From: a virus
IMG/VR virus record: IMGVR_UViG_3300044516_000846
Coordinates: 1 to 53,423 of that record
Direction: 5' to 3' (one strand)
Length of the DNA: 53,423 bases
Shown: in pieces, positions 49,332-53,423 of the stretch
Numbering within the stretch: the stretch's first letter is position 1
Layout of the letters: the number at the start of each line of letters is the position of its first letter
Notes under the pieces: model-generated
What the model was told of the DNA's origin: nothing
Databases searched by the model: none
Seen by the model: the letters and a program-made list of their open reading frames with translations, nothing else
Made by a program: the position numbers and the translations under genes

Positions 49332-50120
49332 ATGACAGCAAATTTAAACACCAACTTATTCCCGATCATTTCAGTAGGCATGTACTGCAGTTCATTAGAT
49401 CCGGATTACATCTTTGACAGTTACATGATCAACCAGGATCACCAGGAAGGTCATATAAACTACGACAGTGAATACTTTCATGACAACTTCAGAAATGATC
49501 TTTATGTTGCTGCGGTCCAGAAGATAGCTCAGAACTATCTAGACGGTGCTCATGAGGCAGACGGTATTGAAATTGAAATCACTGCTGGAGACATCTACAG
49601 TCCTTCGGCTTATAACTTTGCCACTGATCAGATAGAGCTAGCAGTTAAATTTAATAAGACCCGTGTTAAACAGTATGCTGCAGCTAATGCCGATGAGTTT
49701 GACCAGTTCCTGCATGATCACTTTACCAGTTATGACGGCTTCCATAGCCACACAGCTAATAACTACTACGCCTGGAAGGAAGACTTCGCTGATAATAATA
49801 TCCAGAGTATCGGAGCTGTGCTTACTTTTATATTCCGTGATGAGATAGAAGACATCCAGAACGGCTTCCTAGATGCCTGCTATGGTGAACTGTATTACTC
49901 TGAGTTCGTAGATACTACAGAACTAGATGAGGCTGCTGCACAACTGGAGTCAGATAAACAATTGATCACACAGTACGTAAGAGATAACTACCAGACCCTG
50001 GATGTGAACCAAACCTTCTACAGTGAATTTAGTCACCTGGATCCAGACATGGTCCTTGAGACAATGAAACTAGAGATAGATAGAATCGCCAGCCACGTCT
50101 TAGAACTGGAGCTAGTATAA
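49332..50120 (+). CDS. Large acidic protein, unknown; possible host-takeover factor
   Basis: 262 aa, strongly acidic and helical (about 20 percent Asp/Glu), e.g. IEIEITAGDIYSPSAYNFATDQIELAVKF, HDHFTSYDGFHSHTANNYY. No enzyme motif. High negative charge is shared by DNA-mimic anti-restriction proteins, but nothing else supports this. It has own promoter and 5' hairpin, and higher GC than flanks, like the metalloprotease gene. Confidence 0.65.
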   Translation: MTANLNTNLFPIISVGMYCSSLDPDYIFDSYMINQDHQEGHINYDSEYFHDNFRNDLYVAAVQKIAQNYLDGAHEADGIEIEITAGDIYSPSAYNFATDQIELAVKFNKTRVKQYAAANADEFDQFLHDHFTSYDGFHSHTANNYYAWKEDFADNNIQSIGAVLTFIFRDEIEDIQNGFLDACYGELYYSEFVDTTELDEAAAQLESDKQLITQYVRDNYQTLDVNQTFYSEFSHLDPDMVLETMKLEIDRIASHVLELELV

Positions 50121-50132
50121 ATAGTATTAACC

Positions 50133-50154
50133 AGGCCACTGTAACAGGTGGCCT
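50133..50154 (+). terminator. Intercistronic hairpin 5
   Basis: AGGCCAC (50133-50139) with GTGGCCT (50148-50154), 7 bp, no T-run. Possibly mRNA stabilising. Confidence 0.5.
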
Positions 50155-50170
50155 TAAACAACACACAAAC

Positions 50171-50233
50171 ATGATAGTATATTTGATCATTACAGGAATA
50201 TCAATAATGACTCTAAGAGCATTACAAAGATAG
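50171..50233 (+). CDS. Micro-protein with hydrophobic helix (20 aa)
   Basis: ATG 50171 to TAG 50231; MIVYLIITGISIMTLRALQR. A membrane-inserting helix is plausible. Very short, so support is from position between hairpin and next gene only. Confidence 0.35.
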   Translation: MIVYLIITGISIMTLRALQR

Positions 50234-50239
50234 ATCACC

Positions 50240-50398
50240 ATGGTAGAGATAGAAATTTTAGAGTTCGGTTTTATGGCAACTATCTTTAAGGGAGGGGTTG
50301 CAGTAGGTGAATTGTTAGGGGTTACATTTGATAACCTACAACAAAGTTTACTACAAGTTTACGATATCAATTTATATAGTACATATAGTTTAAATTAA
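50240..50398 (+). CDS. Unknown 52-aa protein
   Basis: ATG 50240, TAA 50396. MVEIEILEFGFMATIFKGGV, then VGELLGVTFDNLQQ. Amphipathic; no family. A terminator with GNRA loop follows the stop, supporting it. Confidence 0.55.
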   Translation: MVEIEILEFGFMATIFKGGVAVGELLGVTFDNLQQSLLQVYDINLYSTYSLN

Positions 50399-50422
50399 GT
50401 GTGAGAGCTTATTTATGGGAGG

Positions 50423-50449
50423 GGGGAGCGAAAGTTTCCCTCTTTTTTT
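50423..50449 (+). terminator. Rho-independent terminator with GAAA loop
   Basis: GGGGAGC (50423-50429), GAAA loop, GTTTCCC (50434-50440) with two G-T pairs, followed by TCTTTTTTT. Confidence 0.85.
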
Positions 50450-50482
50450 GTGCAAATATTTTTTTTATACCAAACTATTTTG

Positions 50483-50524
50483 TATATTTGTATTGGCAAT
50501 GAAGCCCAACTAAAAACTCTCACA
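50483..50524 (+). promoter_or_regulatory. Promoter and 5' hairpin leader B with CTCTCACA
   Basis: TATATTTG (50483-50490), then after 4 bases GGC-AATGAA-GCC (50495-50506), CTAAAAACTCTCACA and ATG 50525. CTCTCACA (50517-50524) touches the start codon. The -33 box is only a T-run. Confidence 0.7.
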
Positions 50525-50764
50525 ATGATAAGACAATTTATTTTAAAAGAAAATGTATTGACCGATAACATTCTACAAGTGCCTAGCAAAGGTAAAGTAT
50601 TCAGTGGCGGTTATATTGCTTTGATTAAGGAATATCAATATCAAAACCCTTGGATGGATAAAGAAACAATAAAAAGGTTTAGAAGCAAAGATAGATTGAA
50701 TGCATACCTAGACAAACATTATTCAGAAGCGGATTTAGATTTTTATGATACTTGTATAGAATAA
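50525..50764 (+). CDS. Unknown 79-aa basic protein
   Basis: A longer frame begins at 50450, but it includes the promoter; the ATG at 50525 is preferred (MIRQFILKENVLTDNILQVP). Then KVFSGGYIALIKEYQYQ and a charged helix (KRFRSKDRLNAYLDKHYSE). No family known. Has its own leader and terminator, so it is a single-gene unit. Confidence 0.7.
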   Translation: MIRQFILKENVLTDNILQVPSKGKVFSGGYIALIKEYQYQNPWMDKETIKRFRSKDRLNAYLDKHYSEADLDFYDTCIE

Positions 50765-50766
50765 GG

Positions 50767-50790
50767 GGGGGCGGAAGCCCTCTTTTTTTT
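50767..50790 (+). terminator. Rho-independent terminator with GGAA loop
   Basis: GGGGGC (50767-50772), GGAA loop, GCCCTC (50777-50782), then eight T (50783-50790). Confidence 0.9.
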
Positions 50791-50811
50791 GCAAAATAAT
50801 TACTAAAACAC

Positions 50812-50842
50812 TTGCGTATGTAAATTCTTTGGCGTATCTTTG
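50812..50842 (+). promoter_or_regulatory. Promoter of 50.84-51.06 kb transcript
   Basis: TTG (50812-50814), 20-base spacer, TATCTTTG (50835-50842). Confidence 0.75.
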
Positions 50843-51059
50843 TTATAACAAAAGGGGAAAGGTATGGATGAATTAATTAAATAGGGGTAAGGATTTGACA
50901 AAGGGCGTGGTTTTGAAATAGAACCGGAAGAGTAGACTCCGTCCTACCTTATAGTGAGTGGTTGGGGAGGGGAACGTTTGGGTAAAGATACGAAAAAAAT
51001 CAATACAAAACAAATAAACTTATCAACACAAAATTGTTAATAACTATTTAAAATAACCC
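50843..51059 (+). other. Transcribed region without long gene, possible small RNA
   Basis: A clear promoter precedes about 220 bases with no frame longer than a few codons (MDELIK only). Local pairings include GGTT/AACC near 50910 and GTAG/CTAC near 50934-50955. It may be a non-coding RNA or a leader to the 115-aa gene. Confidence 0.4.
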
Positions 51060-51111
51060 TTGCATATATGAAACTATTGGCGTACATTTGTCTTGTAATT
51101 GCAACGAAGCA
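51060..51111 (+). promoter_or_regulatory. Promoter and 5' hairpin leader C
   Basis: TTG (51060-51062), 20-base spacer, TACATTTG (51083-51090), then AATTGC-AACGAA-GCAGTT (51097-51114 approximately) with the same loop type as leaders A, B and D; ATG at 51133 after CTTATATTATT. Confidence 0.75.
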
Positions 51112-51132
51112 GTTACTTAACCTTATATTATT

Positions 51133-51480
51133 ATGCAGAATTTCATTATTAACATTGGTTTGAATGTAGGATACATTGAGACAAAAACACAACTAGATAG
51201 TACCTTATATCATATAGGTATAATATTTAATAACCAAGCTACAACTATCCTTAAGGATAAAAATAATGGCGGTTGTTGGGGTATTGAAAGAACGCTAATA
51301 GTACAAGGGAGTACAGAATTGACTGAAGAAAGTTTTGGCAATGTAATACAAAGCCTTTGTTTCTTATTGCACCAAGAGGGTATGGCTTATTGCCTAGGGG
51401 ATACTTGTACACTAGCGTATGCGGTAGACTTTAAGGGGGAGCAATGTTTATTTGAAGAACAATATTTTTTAAGAAAATAA
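51133..51480 (+). CDS. Unknown 115-aa protein
   Basis: 115 aa, compact alpha/beta with four Cys in the second half (SLCFLL, YCLGDTCTLAYAV, QCLFEE). No family known. It is a single-gene unit with own promoter and leader. Confidence 0.7.
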   Translation: MQNFIINIGLNVGYIETKTQLDSTLYHIGIIFNNQATTILKDKNNGGCWGIERTLIVQGSTELTEESFGNVIQSLCFLLHQEGMAYCLGDTCTLAYAVDFKGEQCLFEEQYFLRK

Positions 51481-51491
51481 TTGCAAATTGT

Positions 51492-51523
51492 TTTGGTAGT
51501 TTCAATTTAAAAAACTACCTTTG
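51492..51523 (+). promoter_or_regulatory. Promoter for 193-aa gene
   Basis: TTTG (51492-51495), 20-base spacer, TACCTTTG (51516-51523), ATG at 51552. There is no 5' hairpin here. Confidence 0.85.
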
Positions 51524-51551
51524 TTTAACATTAATCTAAAAATCAATTTAT

Positions 51552-52133
51552 ATGAACAAGTTAAGAGTAGTACAAGATAGTTGTTATGATAGTCCAAGAG
51601 AATGGGATAATCTAGGTACAATGATATGTTTTCACAAACGTTATGATCTAGGGGATAGCCACAATTATAATGTAGATGATTATAATAGTTGGGAGGAAAT
51701 GGAAAAGGCTATACTCAAAGAAGAGGGTAAGGGTACAATAATTTTACCCCTATATTTATACGACCACTCGGGGGTAAGTATTAGTACCGGTTCATTTAGT
51801 TGCCGTTGGGATAGCGGACAAGTAGGCTTTATAATTGCGGACAAGAAAAAAATACTGCAAGAGTTTGGGGGTAAGATACTAACAAAGAAGACAAAAGAAA
51901 AAGTAGTATCTATACTAGAAAGTGAAGTATCTACTTATAGCCAATACCTAGAGGGAGAAGTATACGGCTTTATTATAGAAGATGAAGAGGGGGAGCAGTT
52001 GGATAGTTGTTTCGGATTTTATGGAAACGACTTTGCTATCAATGGTATGCTAGATTATATAGATGCTAGTTTGTTGGGAGTAGAAGAGGGGGAAGTAGTT
52101 AGGCTACTAGAAGAGGCAGATATTGAGTATTAG
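51552..52133 (+). CDS. Unknown 193-aa acidic protein
   Basis: Contains TIILPLYLYDHSGVSISTGSFSCRWDSGQVGFI and EVYGFIIEDEEGEQLDSCFGFYG. The 'LYLYDHSG-S-s-t--f-c-WDSGQvGfI' pattern resembles a small protein family common in Firmicutes and phage genomes, where it is of unknown function; recognition is from memory. The gene ends an arm of own promoter, before the 48-aa gene. Confidence 0.7.
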   Translation: MNKLRVVQDSCYDSPREWDNLGTMICFHKRYDLGDSHNYNVDDYNSWEEMEKAILKEEGKGTIILPLYLYDHSGVSISTGSFSCRWDSGQVGFIIADKKKILQEFGGKILTKKTKEKVVSILESEVSTYSQYLEGEVYGFIIEDEEGEQLDSCFGFYGNDFAINGMLDYIDASLLGVEEGEVVRLLEEADIEY

Positions 52134-52190
52134 TAAATTAATCTCCCCCTTTGTTGTAAGGTTCAAGGGGGGAAATAAAAAAGGTAAGCA

Positions 52191-52337
52191 ATGAAAAGTA
52201 AAATGTATTATGTTTATGTAAGGGGTATTCTAGGGTTATATGCACTAGTGTATACCTCCCCAATAAAAGAAGAGGCTAGTAATGTAGCTAAACAATACCA
52301 AAATAGTAAGGTAACATTATCAAGGTTAAATTTTTAA
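52191..52337 (+). CDS. Small protein (48 aa)
   Basis: ATG 52191 to TAA 52335: MKSKMYYVYVRGILGLYALV, then YTSPIKEEASNVAKQYQNSK. Starts with a strand and a helix; no family. Reasonable length, codon use like its neighbours. Confidence 0.55.
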   Translation: MKSKMYYVYVRGILGLYALVYTSPIKEEASNVAKQYQNSKVTLSRLNF

Positions 52338-52379
52338 AAAATAATTATCAAAACATTAGGTTCGTATTAGAATAATAAC

Positions 52380-52403
52380 TATATTTGTAACGGCAATTAA
52401 GCC
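52380..52403 (+). promoter_or_regulatory. Promoter and 5' hairpin leader D
   Basis: TATATTTG (52380-52387), then after 4 bases GGC-AATTAA-GCC (52392-52403), CTAAAAAATC, ATG at 52423. The -33 box is weak. Confidence 0.65.
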
Positions 52404-52422
52404 AAGCTAAAAAATCAAGATT

Positions 52423-52710
52423 ATGAAAATCATCACGCAAAAAAGTGTTCAAGCCTTTAACAATAACAAGGCTATCAAGTTAAGCAATACAGAGGTAAGA
52501 GTAGAAGAGGGTAAGACAAAACTATTCCTTTTCGGTAACCTAATTGCAGTAAAAGAGGGAGGGGTTTTAAAAGTATCCAATGCAGGTTGGGATAGTAATA
52601 CCACAAAGGAAAGACTTAATGCCCTAGACAATGTTCATATTAAGCAGAAGAACTTTCAATGGTATTTGAATGGGGAAGAGTGGAACGGAGCGTGGAAAGT
52701 AATTAACTAA
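52423..52710 (+). CDS. Unknown 95-aa protein
   Basis: 95 aa of mostly beta pattern (AIKLSNTEVRVEEGKTKLFLFGNLIAVKEGGVLKVS), resembling a small SH3-like or beta-sandwich. The strand string 'I---g---v--v-e-g-t-L-l-g--IA' is common in phage small proteins. Function unknown. Confidence 0.65.
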   Translation: MKIITQKSVQAFNNNKAIKLSNTEVRVEEGKTKLFLFGNLIAVKEGGVLKVSNAGWDSNTTKERLNALDNVHIKQKNFQWYLNGEEWNGAWKVIN

Positions 52711-52775
52711 CAACAAATAGGCAAGTATGGGGGGGTTAATTCTCCCCCCTAGAAAGCCACAATAAAAAAACAGCA

Positions 52776-52994
52776 ATGGAATACACAAGAACAATAATCA
52801 TAGGCAAGATAGAATTCCTAAACATAGGATGTATCATACATAGTATAGAGGAAGTATTCAAGGGGGGGAGCAAAGAAGAAACAGATGCCCTAACAGATAT
52901 ACCCGAGAGAGAGGGAAAGGATTGGATAGTAATAGAAGATTACAGAGGACAAATAAGACTAACAAAACAATGTTTAATCAACCTAGTATCATAA
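52776..52994 (+). CDS. Unknown 72-aa protein
   Basis: MEYTRTIIIGKIEFLNIGCI, then a charged helix with GGSKEETDALTDIPEREGKDW. No family. Three bases before the next gene. Confidence 0.6.
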   Translation: MEYTRTIIIGKIEFLNIGCIIHSIEEVFKGGSKEETDALTDIPEREGKDWIVIEDYRGQIRLTKQCLINLVS

Positions 52995-52997
52995 CAA

Positions 52998-53195
52998 ATG
53001 AAGAAGACAATCATACCACAGAAGTATAAAGACCAATACATAGGTGCAGTACTAGGGGGACAAACTAGGGTAACAATACTAGGGATAGAAATAACGTGGA
53101 AAGCCATACCTAGCAGAGAGAAGTTAGGGGGGAAAGAGAGGGAGAGGTTAGCAAATGAAATGGCAGAGAGAGACCTAGCTATCGTTTTTGAATAG
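52998..53195 (+). CDS. Unknown 65-aa basic protein
   Basis: MKKTIIPQKYKDQYIGAVLG, then beta strands (TRVTILGIEITWKAIPS) and a charged helix. No family. It has a G/A-rich coding sequence like its neighbours. Confidence 0.6.
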   Translation: MKKTIIPQKYKDQYIGAVLGGQTRVTILGIEITWKAIPSREKLGGKERERLANEMAERDLAIVFE

Positions 53196-53394
53196 TTATT
53201 GCATTATTCGCATCTCGGCTCGGGGGGGAGATAAAGAATTCGCAATGGAATTATAGTTTTGTTGAGAATAATTCAAAGAATGTGTGTGTTTATAGAGGGG
53301 TGGATAGCCCTCCCCCATGATTTAACCCTACTTTGCAGTTTCAAAACAACGATAATGTTACGGGCAATTAATATATAGTAAAAAAGATAAAAAG
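53196..53394. other. Short gap before the last partial gene
   Basis: About 200 bases with no gene. G-rich runs (GGGGGGGAG at 53221 on) and no clear promoter match with both boxes; nothing else to report. Confidence 0.4.
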
Positions 53395-53423
53395 ATGACT
53401 AGACAACAAAAAATAGCTAGAGT
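53395..53423 (+). CDS. Start of a gene cut by the window end
   Basis: ATG at 53395 opens MTRQQKIAR and is still open at the window end. Too short for any assignment. Confidence 0.4.

Noticed and set aside
50869-50885. Six-codon frame MDELIK after the orphan promoter
   Set aside because: Too short to support as a gene; could be a leader peptide, but nothing else indicates this.
1-53423. Genome-wide recoding of TGA to Trp
   Set aside because: Trp is coded by TGG throughout, only one long gene is split by TGA, and three short genes plausibly end at TGA; a local event fits better.
1-53423. CRISPR array or diversity-generating retroelement
   Set aside because: No regularly spaced repeats and no reverse transcriptase; the repeats seen are inside coding linkers or fibres.

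Overview
The window looks like a piece of a low-GC, double-stranded DNA tailed phage that infects a member of the Bacteroidota. The evidence is a large terminase, a portal protein, a scaffold-like protein, a capsid-type protein, tail fibres and a complete lysis cassette. It also carries many promoters of the Bacteroidota type (TTTG, 19-20 nt, TAnnTTTGC), has almost no Shine-Dalgarno sequences, and includes proteins typical of that phylum (DUF1573-like protein, signal peptide ending SFSQ). Gene sizes and order (921-aa terminase, 926-aa portal with coiled-coil tail, 564-aa capsid candidate, HU/IHF-like protein and an SSB with an acidic tail) recall crAss-like and related Bacteroidota podoviruses, but that placement is inference.

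Layout. Positions 1-35933 are read leftward. In transcription order they hold small DNA-binding or regulatory genes (35.9-33.5 kb), terminase, portal, scaffold, capsid candidate, two neck-type genes and a 569-aa virion protein whose frame continues past an in-frame TGA (24.8-21.0 kb). A strong terminator follows. Next come holin, M15 endolysin and two overlapping spanin-like genes (20.9-19.3 kb), then tail fibres, including a 1669-aa fibre with a self-cleaving chaperone end. The left arm ends with small Cys/Thr-rich virion proteins mixed with five glycosyltransferase-like genes and one 2OG-Fe(II) oxygenase-like gene (11-0 kb, cut by the window edge).

A divergent control region (35.9-36.56 kb) separates the arms. 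It carries promoters in both directions, a folded RNA candidate with two GAAA-capped hairpins, and a 25-bp inverted repeat. The right arm is read rightward: SF2 helicase fused to an ExoX-type C-terminal domain, RecA, SegE-like nuclease, PhoH, SSB, small genes, GroEL and GroES, two structured intercistronic RNAs with a tRNA-like element (anticodon CAT), thioredoxin, and unknown genes up to a terminator at 46.9 kb.

From 47 kb to the end are many short genes of unknown function. They are separated by GC-rich hairpins or GNRA-loop terminators. Several are driven by individual promoters followed by a small 5' hairpin with a six-base loop beginning AA, and several starts are preceded by CTCTCACA. 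This looks like a set of separately expressed host-takeover genes.

How it fits together: right-arm genes serve DNA metabolism, protein folding and probably host takeover; left-arm genes build, decorate and release virions. The most striking points are the in-frame TGA inside a Thr-rich linker of an abundant-type virion gene, the pairing of mucin-like Thr-rich fibre linkers with a glycosyltransferase cluster, and the repeated promoter/5'-hairpin cassette at the right end.
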